Below, one piece after another: positions 16,342 through 25,965 of a stretch of DNA of 64,000 nt (the stretch's first letter is position 1; every line of letters starts with the position of its first letter). This stretch comes from JAZDRH01 sp047470865 (GTDB lineage Bacteria > Pseudomonadota > Gammaproteobacteria > Pseudomonadales > Pseudomonadaceae). The stretch lies in contig NZ_JAZDRH010000010.1 of the NCBI RefSeq assembly GCF_047470865.1, positions 1 through 64,000 on the forward strand, read 5' to 3'. The notes under the pieces were generated by a model. The model made no database searches and was not told the DNA's origin. It saw only the letters and a program-made list of their open reading frames with translations. Made by a program: the position numbers and the translations under genes.

Positions 16342-16396
16342 GCAGCCTTAAGCTGCCTAACTAGAGAATATTAACACATATTAATTACGTATTAAA
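16342..16396 (-). promoter_or_regulatory. Candidate thrS promoter and upstream hairpin
   Basis: On the minus strand TTTAAT (16391-16396), 17 bp, then TAATAT (16368-16373) is a weak sigma70-like match that would give a leader of about 160 nt. Directly after it lies the hairpin GCAGC-TTAAG-GCTGC (16342-16356) followed by TTTTGTTG, which could be an early terminator or just the first leader hairpin. The rest of the 16199-16456 gap, apart from the operator hairpins, shows nothing else. Confidence 0.35.
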
Positions 16397-16456
16397 GATC
16401 GCCATTACCCCAGCTTTTTAATACATAAGAAAACCTAGGCTATTTTATTTTTTCTG

Positions 16457-17242
16457 CTAATTACTTTTAAATAAATTAAAGTAATTTTCCGTTGTTTTCT
16501 GTGCCAACTCACTTGTTTCTACTCCCCGTAAAGCGGCGACAAAAGCACCAACTTCCACAACATACTCTGGCAGGTTTGGCTTTCCTCTATAGGGTATAGG
16601 CGCCAAATAAGGGGAATCTGTTTCAATTAATAAACGGTCAATAGGTACTTTTCGCGCCACTTCTTGAACCTGCACAGCATTACGAAAGGTAACTATGCCT
16701 GACATCGAAATATAATACCCCATATCTAACGCAGCCTTAGCCATTTGCCAATCTTCGGTAAAGCAATGCATAACTCCTGCTTTAGGTAGCGCCGCCTCTT
16801 TAAGCATGTTTAAAGTATCTGTTTGCGCTTCACGCGTATGGATAATAATTGGTTTTGCTGCTTGCTTAGCAACTTCTAAATGCAAAGCAAAAGAAGCTTG
16901 TTGTAACACTGCTGACTCAGGCTGATAGTGATAGTCTAGTCCAGTTTCACCAATAGCTACTACTTCTGGCGCACTAACTTGCTCAAGTAGCCATTCCTGA
17001 TCTACTACACCATTTCCCTGCACATCAAGTGGATGCACACCTACAGAGCAATCTACATCATCGTACTGACAAGCTAACTCACGCACTCTGTGTGCATTAT
17101 CTGCGCTTACACCTATACACAAGAAGCGCTTTACATTTTTATCACGTGCTGCTTGCAGAGCACGCTCTAAAGAGCCGTTATAAGCTGACAGATCTAAACG
17201 ATCAAGATGACAGTGTGAATCAGTAAAGTAATTAAACGACAT
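16457..17242 (-). CDS. TatD-family metal-dependent hydrolase (YcfH-like)
   Basis: Amidohydrolase-fold enzyme of 261 residues; family members act as DNases or on D-aminoacyl substrates. Metal ligands are all present: D8-S-H10-C-H12, E99 in GETGLDYH, H135 in IIIHTR, H159 in MHCF and D209 in IETDSPYL. The gene follows pilZ in the pseudomonad order and is the last of the leftward holB cluster. E. coli YcfH is likewise next to holB. Confidence 0.9.
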   Translation of the reverse strand: MSFNYFTDSHCHLDRLDLSAYNGSLERALQAARDKNVKRFLCIGVSADNAHRVRELACQYDDVDCSVGVHPLDVQGNGVVDQEWLLEQVSAPEVVAIGETGLDYHYQPESAVLQQASFALHLEVAKQAAKPIIIHTREAQTDTLNMLKEAALPKAGVMHCFTEDWQMAKAALDMGYYISMSGIVTFRNAVQVQEVARKVPIDRLLIETDSPYLAPIPYRGKPNLPEYVVEVGAFVAALRGVETSELAQKTTENYFNLFKSN

Positions 17243-17307
17243 ATAACATCATGGCTAACTAAAAATAAGCTAGCCATGATAACGGTTATCTAAGGAAAGA
17301 GGAAAGC

Positions 17308-17652
17308 TTAAAGCGTATAGGTGCGACGGTCCGATTTTAAAGTACCCGCTAAATAAGTTTCGATTTTATTTTTTACCATTAAATCATTAGGACCAAATTG
17401 CACACCAACACCTGCGGCACGGTTACCTTGTGCGCCTGTCGGCGTAATCCAGATTACCTTGCCAGTTACTGGAAGTTTATCTGGTTCTTCCATTAGCGTT
17501 AATAATAAGAATACATCATCACCAATTTTGTAATTTTTATTGGTTGGAATAAACAAGCCGCCATTTTTAATAAAGGGCATATAGGTAGCATATAGCACAG
17601 CTTTATCTTTAATGGTTAAGTTTAAAATGGCATTTCTTGGACCTAGCCCCAT
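17308..17652 (-). CDS. pilZ: Type IV pilus assembly protein PilZ
   Basis: Small cytoplasmic protein, 114 residues, required for type IV pilus formation in Pseudomonas through FimX and PilB. It matches the pseudomonad form strongly (LNLTIKDKAVLYATYMPFIKNGG, then KVIWITPTGAQGNRAAGVGVQF, then NKIETYLAG). The RxxxR c-di-GMP motif of canonical PilZ domains is missing, as known for this member. The frame opens at a TTG (17670), but ATG 17652 with AGGAAG before it is the better start. The order tatD-pilZ-holB-tmk is typical of Pseudomonas. Confidence 0.95.
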   Translation of the reverse strand: MGLGPRNAILNLTIKDKAVLYATYMPFIKNGGLFIPTNKNYKIGDDVFLLLTLMEEPDKLPVTGKVIWITPTGAQGNRAAGVGVQFGPNDLMVKNKIETYLAGTLKSDRRTYTL

Positions 17653-17725
17653 GACACTTCCTTTCAGCAAATAGCATACGTTCTATAAAATTATAGTGTT
17701 ATTGCAAACCTATAAGTGATGCAGC

Positions 17726-18712
17726 TCAATTTTTTCGCGCAAGCAGACCTAACCAGCGATAAAGCAAGCCTTCAAACAGTAAGTCTGCCCGTAATGGTAC
17801 TCGTTTTAAAACTTTCTGCCGATGATCTAATAGCCAATTTTGCACCTCAATCAAAGGTTCCAGTTGTGTTTTTTCAGCTAAGTATTTAATTACAGGAAAC
17901 ATGCTATTGGTTTCAAGCAAGGGCATGTCTTGCGTTAACTTAAAGCGCAAAATAGCCTGCGTCCAATCAGCAAACCAGTTAATTAGCCATTCTTGCGGAA
18001 TTTTAGCCCATGCTAAAGCCAAATCAGACGCTGTAACTTGCTGTTTAAAGAGTTTTTTCACACCCTCTACAACTCGTTCATACTGAGCAAGTACATCCAG
18101 CTCTAATAACGACAGCGCTTTTAATGGCGAGTTACCGGCCAAAGCCAAAGCTGCTTGCAGATCGTTATCTTGTATATCAGGTTTAGCACTCTTTAACCAA
18201 TCCAAGGCTTGCTGATTATTAGGCATTGTGCATTTTTGCAAAACACAACGACTTTTGATGGTAGGCAGCAAGAAGCTAATCTGATCACTGACCAGTAAAA
18301 AAACGGTACTACCACTGGGTTCTTCTAGATTTTTCAAGAGTGCATTTGAAGCGCCAAGAGTCATTGCCTCTGTTGGCTCAACAATCACAACTTGACGGCC
18401 ACCCTGCTGTGCCGTTTGCGCAATATCAGCCACCAGCTCGCGCACTTGCCCAATTACAATGCTTTTACCCTCTTCCTCTGGTGCAAGATGAAAAAAGTCA
18501 GGATGCGTTTGAGCGGCTAATAAGCGACATGACGAACAATGACCACAGGCTTTTTGTTGTGGTTTTTGACATAGCAACAAGGCAGCAAAGCACTCCACAA
18601 ACTGACGCTTACCTATGCCTTGATGACCATAGAATAAATAAGCATGGGCAAATTGACTATTGGCCGTCAATTGTTGCCACATACTTTGCTGCCAAGGGAA
18701 CAACTCAGACAC
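17726..18712 (-). CDS. holB: DNA polymerase III subunit delta'
   Basis: Clamp-loader subunit, 328 residues. AAA+ fold with HQGIGKRQF (30-38) in the P-loop position, the zinc-binding Cys set C48, C56, C59, C62, and the SRC motif (IKSRC) near 150-155 that supplies the arginine finger. The start overlaps the end of tmk by 8 bp, so the two are coupled. The C-terminal collar domain (about 210-328) is present. Confidence 0.95.
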   Translation of the reverse strand: MSELFPWQQSMWQQLTANSQFAHAYLFYGHQGIGKRQFVECFAALLLCQKPQQKACGHCSSCRLLAAQTHPDFFHLAPEEEGKSIVIGQVRELVADIAQTAQQGGRQVVIVEPTEAMTLGASNALLKNLEEPSGSTVFLLVSDQISFLLPTIKSRCVLQKCTMPNNQQALDWLKSAKPDIQDNDLQAALALAGNSPLKALSLLELDVLAQYERVVEGVKKLFKQQVTASDLALAWAKIPQEWLINWFADWTQAILRFKLTQDMPLLETNSMFPVIKYLAEKTQLEPLIEVQNWLLDHRQKVLKRVPLRADLLFEGLLYRWLGLLARKN

Positions 18713-19337
18713 TTAAGCGCTCCATAATGCGTGGAAACAAGCATTTAATTTGCTCTTGAACTTCGCTCAAAATAGGTGCGGCATCAATAACTGAAAAACG
18801 CTCTGGTTCTTGTTTAGCTCGTACTAAATACGCTTCACGCACACGCTGAAAAAACGCTTGATGCTCTTGCTCAAAACGATCTAATCGGCCGCGCGCCGCC
18901 GCGCGTTTTAAACCTTCTTCAATAGGCAAATCAAATAATAAGGTTAAATCAGGCCGCAAATCACCCTGGACAAACTGCTCTAATATTTGAATACGTTGCT
19001 GACTTAAACCACGCCCACCACCTTGATAAGCATAGGTTGCATCGGTAAAACGATCACAGAGCACAACTGCTCCACGCTGCAATGCAGGCTTGATTTTTTC
19101 AGCAATATGCTGCGCACGCGCGGCAAACATCAGTAATAGCTCCGTATCTACGGCCATTACTTCATTACTAGGCGCTAATAACAATTCACGTACTTGTTCA
19201 GCCAAAGGCGTCCCTCCTGGCTCTCGCGTAAGGACGACCTCAACTCCTTGTTGCTGCAAATAGTCAGCAATAAACGTACGATTAGTTGTTTTCCCAGCAC
19301 CTTCTGGGCCTTCTAACGTAATAAATAAACCTGGCAT
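18705..19337 (-). CDS. tmk: Thymidylate kinase
   Basis: dTMP kinase for dTTP synthesis, 210 residues. P-loop GPEGAGKT at 10-17, TREPGGT at 37-43 with the DR(Y/F) motif following as CDRFTDATYAYQGGGR (about 94-109), and a lid with RGRLDRFEQE. It lies 8 bp after mltG and overlaps holB, in the conserved mltG-tmk-holB order. Confidence 0.97.
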   Translation of the reverse strand: MPGLFITLEGPEGAGKTTNRTFIADYLQQQGVEVVLTREPGGTPLAEQVRELLLAPSNEVMAVDTELLLMFAARAQHIAEKIKPALQRGAVVLCDRFTDATYAYQGGGRGLSQQRIQILEQFVQGDLRPDLTLLFDLPIEEGLKRAAARGRLDRFEQEHQAFFQRVREAYLVRAKQEPERFSVIDAAPILSEVQEQIKCLFPRIMERLSV

Positions 19338-19345
19338 AGACTTCC

Positions 19346-20386
19346 CTACTCAGTGGATGCAGGACTAGAACGATAATCGCTACGGCGCCGTAACTGATAT
19401 TCACGCACCGCTTTATTATGCTCACTGAGTGTTTCTGAAAAATAATGTGAACCATCACCTTTTGCCACAAAAAATAAGCTACGACCTTCTTTGGGATGCA
19501 AAGCAGCATGTATGGCTTCACGTCCAACCATAGCAATAGGTGTAGGCGGCAAACCTTGAATAAGGTAAGTATTGTAAGCTGTTGCTTCTTTTAAATCTGC
19601 AGAACGAATACGCCCTTGATAACGTTCGCCCATGCCATAAATAACAGTTGGGTCAGTTTGCAACCTCATCCCTTTATTTAAACGTCGCACAAATACGCCG
19701 GCAATCTCACTGCGCTCTGATGGCACGCCCGTTTCCTTTTCAATAATGGAGGCCAACACTAAGGCTTCATAAGGTGTTTTTAAGGGTAGGTTATCTGCGC
19801 GCTGCTCCCATTCTTGCGCTAAGACCTTCTCTAAGCGTTGATGGGCTTGTTTTAAGAGTTCAAAATCAGTTTGCCCTTTAGTAAACTGGTAGGTGTCTGG
19901 AAAAAACTGCCCTTCTGGATGAACGCCTCGCTTGCCTAAGCGCTCCATCAGCTCAGCATTAGATACATCACCTAATGTTTGAGTAATATGTTCATTAGCC
20001 GCTAATGCTGCACGTATTTGACGAATATTATGCCCTTCTACCAGGGTCACTTTATATTGCACAATATCGCCACGTAGCCATTTATCAATTACCTGTTTCA
20101 CATCCATGCCGGGGGTTAAGCGATATTCACCTACATGAAGATTTTTACCTTGATAATTTAAACGCCAATGCAAGCGCAACCAGAAAGCCCCCTGAATAAG
20201 GCCCTCTGATTCTAAACGTGAAAATAAGGCGTTAGGCGTTGAGCCAGATGGCACCTCTAATATGTACTCAGTGGTAATGGATAGTTTTTGCGTTACTGAA
20301 TCTTCTTGCAACCAAAAGGCTGCACCACCAACAATAGCCACAGCCAAGATAAAACTAAATAAAGTAAGAAATAGTTTACGGATCAC
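19346..20386 (-). CDS. mltG: Endolytic murein transglycosylase MltG
   Basis: Inner-membrane peptidoglycan glycan-strand terminase, 346 residues. One N-terminal membrane helix (about 5-26), a LysM-like region (about 40-110) and the YceG catalytic domain with IIEKETGVPSER, where E218 is the catalytic Glu, the same number as in E. coli. The start is GTG 20386, with a modest AGG upstream, 9 bp after the pabC stop. Confidence 0.95.
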   Translation of the reverse strand: MIRKLFLTLFSFILAVAIVGGAAFWLQEDSVTQKLSITTEYILEVPSGSTPNALFSRLESEGLIQGAFWLRLHWRLNYQGKNLHVGEYRLTPGMDVKQVIDKWLRGDIVQYKVTLVEGHNIRQIRAALAANEHITQTLGDVSNAELMERLGKRGVHPEGQFFPDTYQFTKGQTDFELLKQAHQRLEKVLAQEWEQRADNLPLKTPYEALVLASIIEKETGVPSERSEIAGVFVRRLNKGMRLQTDPTVIYGMGERYQGRIRSADLKEATAYNTYLIQGLPPTPIAMVGREAIHAALHPKEGRSLFFVAKGDGSHYFSETLSEHNKAVREYQLRRRSDYRSSPASTE

Positions 20387-20394
20387 AAGTGTGC

Positions 20395-21207
20395 CTACTT
20401 ATATTCGATAAGACGTTGTAGTTTACGGGTGATAGGGCCAACCAACCAGTGTTGAGTAGAAAATTCACGAACTGGCCAAATACCATATGAACTATTGCAC
20501 ATAAATACTTCGCTAGCCTGCGCCAAATCAGACAAACTCAGCTTTGCTACCTTATAAGATAAAGCATGCATTTTAGCCAAGTCTAAAATCTGCTGCCGGC
20601 GCACTCCTTCAACCCCAGAATCAGACAAGTCTGGAGTAACTAAACAACCATTAATAACGCAAAAAATATTGCTAAAAACCCCTTCAATAACCCAGCCTTG
20701 CGTATCTCGCATTAAACCTTCGGCATACTTACTATCTTGCCATTCATTGCGAGCCAACACTTGCTCTAAACGATTAAGGTGCTTAATTCCTGCCAATAAG
20801 GGTTGACGTGCTAACGCTGTTTGACATTCAAATAAACAAATCCCCTCCTCTGCGTAGCTGGACGGCCAAACGGGGGAAGCGGATGCTAATAAAATACGGT
20901 TAGGCAAACAAGGCTTTGGCTGCGCATAGCCGCGCTGCCCCAAACCTCGAGTTATAATTAGCTTGCAAGTAAAGTCAAGATCAGCCTGGGTGCTAAGGAA
21001 GGAATCTAACTCAGCTTGTAATAGTCGAATATCTAAAGGGATTTGCAAACGCTGGCAACTATTTAGCAAACGCTGCCAGTGCCAATCTAATAATGGAATT
21101 TTTCCATCCACCACCTTCATGGTTTCAAAAACACCATCACCATAAGCTAAACCGCGATCAGCTAGGGAAATAGTTTCCGCTAGCTGACCATTAAGCCAAA
21201 TTGACAT
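20395..21207 (-). CDS. pabC: Aminodeoxychorismate lyase
   Basis: PLP enzyme of fold type IV that releases pyruvate from 4-amino-4-deoxychorismate to give p-aminobenzoate for folate. 270 residues; PLP lysine K142 in LLAGIKHLNRLEQVLAR, and the typical DRGLAYGDGVFETM opening (17-30). It is placed between fabF and mltG, as in many gammaproteobacteria, 2 bp after the fabF stop. Confidence 0.95.
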   Translation of the reverse strand: MSIWLNGQLAETISLADRGLAYGDGVFETMKVVDGKIPLLDWHWQRLLNSCQRLQIPLDIRLLQAELDSFLSTQADLDFTCKLIITRGLGQRGYAQPKPCLPNRILLASASPVWPSSYAEEGICLFECQTALARQPLLAGIKHLNRLEQVLARNEWQDSKYAEGLMRDTQGWVIEGVFSNIFCVINGCLVTPDLSDSGVEGVRRQQILDLAKMHALSYKVAKLSLSDLAQASEVFMCNSSYGIWPVREFSTQHWLVGPITRKLQRLIEYK

Positions 21208-21209
21208 GC

Positions 21210-22448
21210 TTAGATTTTGCGAAAAATTAAACTGCCATTAGTACCACCAAAACCAAAGGAGTTAGATAGCACAGTATCTATTACCATTGGCTTAGGTTGG
21301 TTAGCAGCAAAATCAAGATCACAACCTTCGCTTGGGCTTTCTAGGTTAATTGTTGGCGGAGCAACCTGATCACGCAGAGCAAGAATGCTGAAAATAGCCT
21401 CAATAGCGCCTGCTGCCCCTAACAAATGCCCTGTCATAGATTTAGTTGAGCTAACAACTAGTTTATAAGCATGCTCGCCAAACACACGTTTAAGTGCTGT
21501 TACCTCAACGAGATCGCCTAAAGGCGTTGATGTGCCATGCGCATTAACATACTGAACTTCGTTAGGTTGAATATCTGCATCACGCAAAGCAGCAGCCATA
21601 CAGCGTGCTGCACCATCACCATCTTCTGAAGGTGCCGTCATATGATAAGCGTCAGAACTCATACCAAAGCCAATGAGCTCGGCATAAATAGTAGCTCCCC
21701 GCGCTTTAGCATATTCGTACTCTTCCAGCACTAAGGCACCTGCACCATCTGACAAAACAAAACCATCACGGTCTTTATCCCATGGACGGCTAGCACCTTG
21801 AGGGTCGTCATTTCGAGTGGAGAGTGCTCGCGCTGCTGCAAAGCCACCCAATCCCAAACCACAGGTTGCCATTTCTGAACCCCCTGCAATCATCACATCT
21901 GCTTCGCCGTACGCAATATTACGTGCAGCCATACCAATGCTATGTGTACCTGTTGTGCACGCAGTAGTTACCGCATAACTAGGCCCTTTTAATCCCAACT
22001 GGATAGATAAAGTGCCTGACAACATATTGATAATAGAACCGGGTACAAAGAATGGTGAAATACGTCTAGGGCCTGACTCAGCTAGCGTCTTGCCTGTATT
22101 TTCAATGTTGGGCAAACCACCAATGCCTGAACCTAAAGCAACACCTATACGCTCACGGTTAGCATCTGTAATTTCAAGTTTTGCATCCTCAATTGCCTGT
22201 AAGCTGGCAGCCAAACCATATTGAATAAACAAATCTAGTCGGCGTGCATCTTTTTCTGGCATATATTGTGAAACATCAAAACCTTTCACTGAACCACCAA
22301 ATTGGGTAGTGAAAGCTGTGGTGTCCATGTGTTCAATAGGACCAATTCCACTTTTACCAGCGAGAATCCCTGCCCAGGTTGATGCAACATCGACACCTAG
22401 CGGAGTCACCATTCCCATTCCGGTAACCACAACACGTCTACGCGACAT
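21210..22448 (-). CDS. fabF: 3-oxoacyl-ACP synthase II
   Basis: Condensing enzyme for fatty acid elongation (KAS II), 412 residues, cytosolic. Catalytic triad C164 (TTACTTGTHS), H304 (NAHGTSTPLGD) and H341 (SMTGHLLGAAGA). It is separated from acpP by a strong terminator-like hairpin, so its level should be lower than that of acpP. Confidence 0.98.
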   Translation of the reverse strand: MSRRRVVVTGMGMVTPLGVDVASTWAGILAGKSGIGPIEHMDTTAFTTQFGGSVKGFDVSQYMPEKDARRLDLFIQYGLAASLQAIEDAKLEITDANRERIGVALGSGIGGLPNIENTGKTLAESGPRRISPFFVPGSIINMLSGTLSIQLGLKGPSYAVTTACTTGTHSIGMAARNIAYGEADVMIAGGSEMATCGLGLGGFAAARALSTRNDDPQGASRPWDKDRDGFVLSDGAGALVLEEYEYAKARGATIYAELIGFGMSSDAYHMTAPSEDGDGAARCMAAALRDADIQPNEVQYVNAHGTSTPLGDLVEVTALKRVFGEHAYKLVVSSTKSMTGHLLGAAGAIEAIFSILALRDQVAPPTINLESPSEGCDLDFAANQPKPMVIDTVLSNSFGFGGTNGSLIFRKI

Positions 22449-22480
22449 GGCGATAACCTCTTCTGCTTTTGACTGACAAA

Positions 22481-22516
22481 GAAAAGCCGCACGCCTACAA
22501 GGTCGTGCGGCTTTTC
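22481..22516 (-). terminator. Terminator/attenuator between acpP and fabF
   Basis: Perfect 13-bp stem GAAAAGCCGCACG / CGTGCGGCTTTTC with a 10-nt loop. It lies just after acpP and should end most acpP transcripts while letting some polymerase read on into fabF. Confidence 0.85.
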
Positions 22517-22539
22517 ATATTCAGAACCGCTGTTCCAAA

Positions 22540-22773
22540 TTAAGCGTGCGCTGTAACGTAATCAATCGCTTCTTGAACAGTAGTGATTTTTTCAGCTTGC
22601 TCATCAGGAATTTCAGTCTCAAATTCTTCTTCTAGAGCCATTACTAATTCAACAGTGTCAAGAGAGTCAGCGCCTAAATCTTCAACAAAAGATGCACTGT
22701 TAGTTACTTCTTCAGCTTTAACGCCTAATTGTTCAGCAACAATCTTCTTAACGCGTTCTTCAATAGTACTCAT
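22540..22773 (-). CDS. acpP: Acyl carrier protein
   Basis: 77-residue acidic carrier of the growing acyl chain. The 4'-phosphopantetheine attachment serine is S37 in GADSLDTVELVMALE. It has its own strong promoter (22823-22850) and a terminator just downstream, in keeping with very high expression relative to its neighbours. Confidence 0.99.
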   Translation of the reverse strand: MSTIEERVKKIVAEQLGVKAEEVTNSASFVEDLGADSLDTVELVMALEEEFETEIPDEQAEKITTVQEAIDYVTAHA

Positions 22774-22822
22774 GTGTAACTCCTAAATGGAAAATATCCG
22801 GGCAACCCAGGCTGCCGCATAG

Positions 22823-22850
22823 TGTATAAAAAGGGTTTCGCTTATTTCAA
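22823..22850 (-). promoter_or_regulatory. Sigma70 promoter of acpP
   Basis: On the minus strand TTGAAA (22845-22850), 16-bp spacer, TATACA (22823-22828). It lies about 50 bp upstream of ATG 22773, in the 197-bp gap after fabG. Confidence 0.7.
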
Positions 22851-22970
22851 GTGATAAGCTAACGGCTTGCCCTTTACTGCAACAACCCTACTTCAAATTA
22901 ACTGTGCCCAAAGCTCAGTAAACTGCATTTATGACTAAGGATTATAACCACTAGTCACAAAAAATCTATT

Positions 22971-23714
22971 TTAACTCATATACATGCCGCCATTCACAGG
23001 AATTGTTGCCCCTGTGATATAGCCGGCATCATCGGACGCTAAAAAAGCCACTACAGTAGCAATCTCTTTTGCTTGCCCTAAACGTCCTAATGGAATCTGG
23101 GTTAACAGCGCCTGACGCTGTTCTTCTGGTAATTCACGGGTCATATCCGTATCAATAAAGCCTGGCGCTACCGCATTAACTGTAATGCCACGAGAACCAA
23201 TTTCACGCGCCAACGCACGTCCAAAACCTTCAACTCCCGCCTTAGCTGCTGCGTAGTTAGCTTGCCCCATATTACCCATAGAGCCTACCACAGAACTAAT
23301 ATTGATAATACGCCCCCAACGTGCCTTCGTCATACCACGCATAACGGCTTTAGATAAACGAAACATGCTGTTTAGATTAGTATCAATAACATCATACCAC
23401 TCGTCATCTTTCATACGCAGCATTAGATTATCGCGAGTAATACCTGCGTTATTGACTAAAATCAGTGGTTGCCCAAAGTCTGCTTGTAGCTTTTCTAAGG
23501 TAGCCGCCACAGAAGCATCATCACTGACATTTAACACTAAGCCAGCACCTTGAATACTATTCGCTTTTAAGGTTTCTGTAATAGCTTGCGCACCTTTCTC
23601 AGATGTAGCTGTACCTACCACCGTTGCACCTAAGCGACCTAATTCAAGCGCAATCGCCTGACCAATACCACGACTAGCACCAGTTACTAGCGCTACTTTT
23701 CCTTCTAAACTCAC
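22971..23714 (-). CDS. fabG: 3-oxoacyl-ACP reductase
   Basis: NADPH-dependent SDR enzyme of fatty acid synthesis, 247 residues. Cofactor motif TGASRGIG at 11-18, NNAG at 88-91, catalytic S141, Y154 and K158 (YAAAK). The start is GTG 23714, with AAGGAG 7 nt before it. It is between fabD and acpP as usual. Confidence 0.98.
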   Translation of the reverse strand: MSLEGKVALVTGASRGIGQAIALELGRLGATVVGTATSEKGAQAITETLKANSIQGAGLVLNVSDDASVAATLEKLQADFGQPLILVNNAGITRDNLMLRMKDDEWYDVIDTNLNSMFRLSKAVMRGMTKARWGRIINISSVVGSMGNMGQANYAAAKAGVEGFGRALAREIGSRGITVNAVAPGFIDTDMTRELPEEQRQALLTQIPLGRLGQAKEIATVVAFLASDDAGYITGATIPVNGGMYMS

Positions 23715-23724
23715 AAGCGACTCC

Positions 23725-24663
23725 TTATTTCAGAGCATCTAAAGCAGCAGCAAGACCTTCTGCTGATTCAAGATTATAGGTATTAGCGCCTTTAATACAA
23801 CGCTTGTTTAGCCCCGATAAAACCTTACCCGGACCACACTCAACCACCTCAGTAATACCTTGCGCGGCAAGGTAAACCATAGATTCTACCCAACGCACTG
23901 GACTGTATAATTGAGCCAATAAATCTTCTTTTAATGAATCCAAATCAGCTGCTTTACTGGCTGTTACGTTTTGTACTAATGCGATATTTGGCATTTTCCA
24001 TGCAATAGCATTAACCGCAGCAACCAGCTTTTCAGCTGCTGGCTTCATTAACGCACAATGAGAAGGCACGCTGACCGGTAATGCTAAAGCACGTTTAGCA
24101 CCACGCGCCTTACAGGCCTCAATGGCACGCTCGACAGCCGCTGCGCTACCGGCAATAACCACTTGACCAGGGGCGTTAAAGTTAACAGCACTAACAACCT
24201 GCCCTTGCGCTGCTTCGTCACAAGCCGCTTGCACGTCAGCATCATCAAGACCTAGTACTGCAGCCATACCACCTTCACCAGCTGGAACCGCTTGCTGCAT
24301 TAATTGCCCACGCCACTCGACAAGCTTTACCGCTTCTGCAAGCGATAAACTTTCCGCTGCGACAAGAGCAGAATACTCCCCCAAACTATGACCAGCGACA
24401 TAAGCAGGCTGAGCACCGCCTTGCGCTTGCCATAAACGCCATAGCGCAATAGACGCCGTTAAAATAGCGGGTTGAGTCTTATCAGTTTGATTCAGCGATT
24501 CTGCTGGACCATTTTGACACAGAGCCCATAGGTCATAACCTAAAGCCTCTGATGCTTGAGCAAAGGTATCAAGAATAATAGGGTGTTCTTGAGCTAACTC
24601 ACCCAACATCCCAACCACTTGAGAACCTTGTCCTGGAAATACGAACGCAAGAGATGCAGTCAT
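23725..24663 (-). CDS. fabD: Malonyl-CoA:ACP transacylase
   Basis: Transfers malonyl from CoA to ACP. From ATG 24663 (312 residues): FPGQGSQ near the N-terminus, catalytic S93 in GHSLGE and H202 in SVPSHCALM. An upstream in-frame ATG (24675) overlaps the GAAGG ribosome binding site, so 24663 is preferred. It is between plsX and fabG. Confidence 0.97.
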   Translation of the reverse strand: MTASLAFVFPGQGSQVVGMLGELAQEHPIILDTFAQASEALGYDLWALCQNGPAESLNQTDKTQPAILTASIALWRLWQAQGGAQPAYVAGHSLGEYSALVAAESLSLAEAVKLVEWRGQLMQQAVPAGEGGMAAVLGLDDADVQAACDEAAQGQVVSAVNFNAPGQVVIAGSAAAVERAIEACKARGAKRALALPVSVPSHCALMKPAAEKLVAAVNAIAWKMPNIALVQNVTASKAADLDSLKEDLLAQLYSPVRWVESMVYLAAQGITEVVECGPGKVLSGLNKRCIKGANTYNLESAEGLAAALDALK

Positions 24664-24726
24664 AAAAACCTTCATCAGTTATTCAGCAAATAAGTGTGCC
24701 ATGACCTATAAGTCATCACAAATCGA

Positions 24727-25770
24727 CTATTGGATGATAGAGGCGCCGCTATGGTCACATTCTGCCAATAAAAAGGCTAAACGTTCTTGCATACGTTCAT
24801 AAACATTACGTTGAGCTGCATTAACGGCTGCTTCAATTGCATATTCAAAGGCTTCATGAGTCGCCGAGCCATGGCTTTTTATAACCACTCCATTCAAACC
24901 CAGTAAGCAGGCACCATTATATTGCGCGGGCTTAAGTGTTTTAGATAAGGCGCGCCAAACAGGAATGGACAACCATTTCATTAACAAGGCGCGCAGACCA
25001 CGGCCTAGCTGCTCACGCACCTGACCACCAATCATCTGCACCATACCTTCTGCTGATTTTAAGATAGCGTTTCCTACAAAACCATCACAGACAATCAGAT
25101 CAGCTTCACCGCGGAACAAGCCATCACCTTCAATATAACCTATATAGTTAACACTAGGCATTCGTTGCAGTAGCTCATCTGCAGCCTTCACTGCCTGCGT
25201 ACCTTTAATATTTTCTGTACCTATATTAAGCAGAGCAACTTTAGGGCTAGACAGACCCTCTGCCTCTAACGCTGCCACCCCCATGAGCGCAAACTGCACT
25301 AGGTTATCAGCAGAGCAATCCACATTTGCTCCAAGATCTAACATATAGGAACGTCCCTGCTCAGTTGGTAGCGCCGTAATAATGGCAGGCCGATGAATTC
25401 CTTCAAAAGTACCCAATTCAAGACGCGACAAAGCCATAAGCGCCCCTGTATTGCCGGCACTCACGATAGCATCAGCCTTTGCCTCTTTAACTAACTGAAC
25501 AGCTACTCGCATTGAGGAATTAGTTTTTCCCCGAATCACCTGTGAAGGCAACTCATCCATAGCAATGCATTCAGATGCATCAACCACAGAAAGGCGTTGT
25601 TTATCAGCTAAAGAATAATGAGAAAGAATTTTTTCTAAAACAGCGGACTGACCTACAAGGATCAGTTTTAATGACGGGTGCGCTTTTAGCGCTGTAATAC
25701 AAGCAGGTACAATGCAGCGAGGACCATAGTCCCCGCCCATCGCATCAACTGCAACAATTGGAGCTGTCAA
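24727..25770 (-). CDS. plsX: Phosphate acyltransferase PlsX
   Basis: Makes acyl-phosphate from acyl-ACP, the first step toward phosphatidic acid via PlsY. 347 residues with the opening VDAMGGDYGPR and the GNTGALMALS loop. The start is TTG 25770, 3 nt after the rpmF stop and without a strong Shine-Dalgarno of its own, which suggests coupling to rpmF. The rpmF-plsX-fabD linkage is conserved. Confidence 0.97.
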   Translation of the reverse strand: MTAPIVAVDAMGGDYGPRCIVPACITALKAHPSLKLILVGQSAVLEKILSHYSLADKQRLSVVDASECIAMDELPSQVIRGKTNSSMRVAVQLVKEAKADAIVSAGNTGALMALSRLELGTFEGIHRPAIITALPTEQGRSYMLDLGANVDCSADNLVQFALMGVAALEAEGLSSPKVALLNIGTENIKGTQAVKAADELLQRMPSVNYIGYIEGDGLFRGEADLIVCDGFVGNAILKSAEGMVQMIGGQVREQLGRGLRALLMKWLSIPVWRALSKTLKPAQYNGACLLGLNGVVIKSHGSATHEAFEYAIEAAVNAAQRNVYERMQERLAFLLAECDHSGASIIQ

Positions 25771-25773
25771 GAT

Positions 25774-25956
25774 TTACTCGGCAGAATCCTTGCTCACAAT
25801 TTGACGACCACGGTACACACCAGTTGGTGATACATGGTGACGTAAATGCACTTCACCAGTGCTTTTCTCTACAGACAATGCATTTTCAGTTAGTGCATCG
25901 TGTGAACGGCGCATATCGCGCGCTGAACGAGATTTTTTGTTCTGCTGAACAGCCAT
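25774..25956 (-). CDS. rpmF: 50S ribosomal protein L32
   Basis: 60-residue basic ribosomal protein (AVQQNKKSRSARDMRRSHDAL at the start). The Cys pairs that hold zinc in some L32 proteins are absent, so this is the zinc-free type. It lies 9 bp after yceD in the usual yceD-rpmF-plsX order. Confidence 0.98.
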   Translation of the reverse strand: MAVQQNKKSRSARDMRRSHDALTENALSVEKSTGEVHLRHHVSPTGVYRGRQIVSKDSAE

Positions 25957-25965
25957 AATTAACTC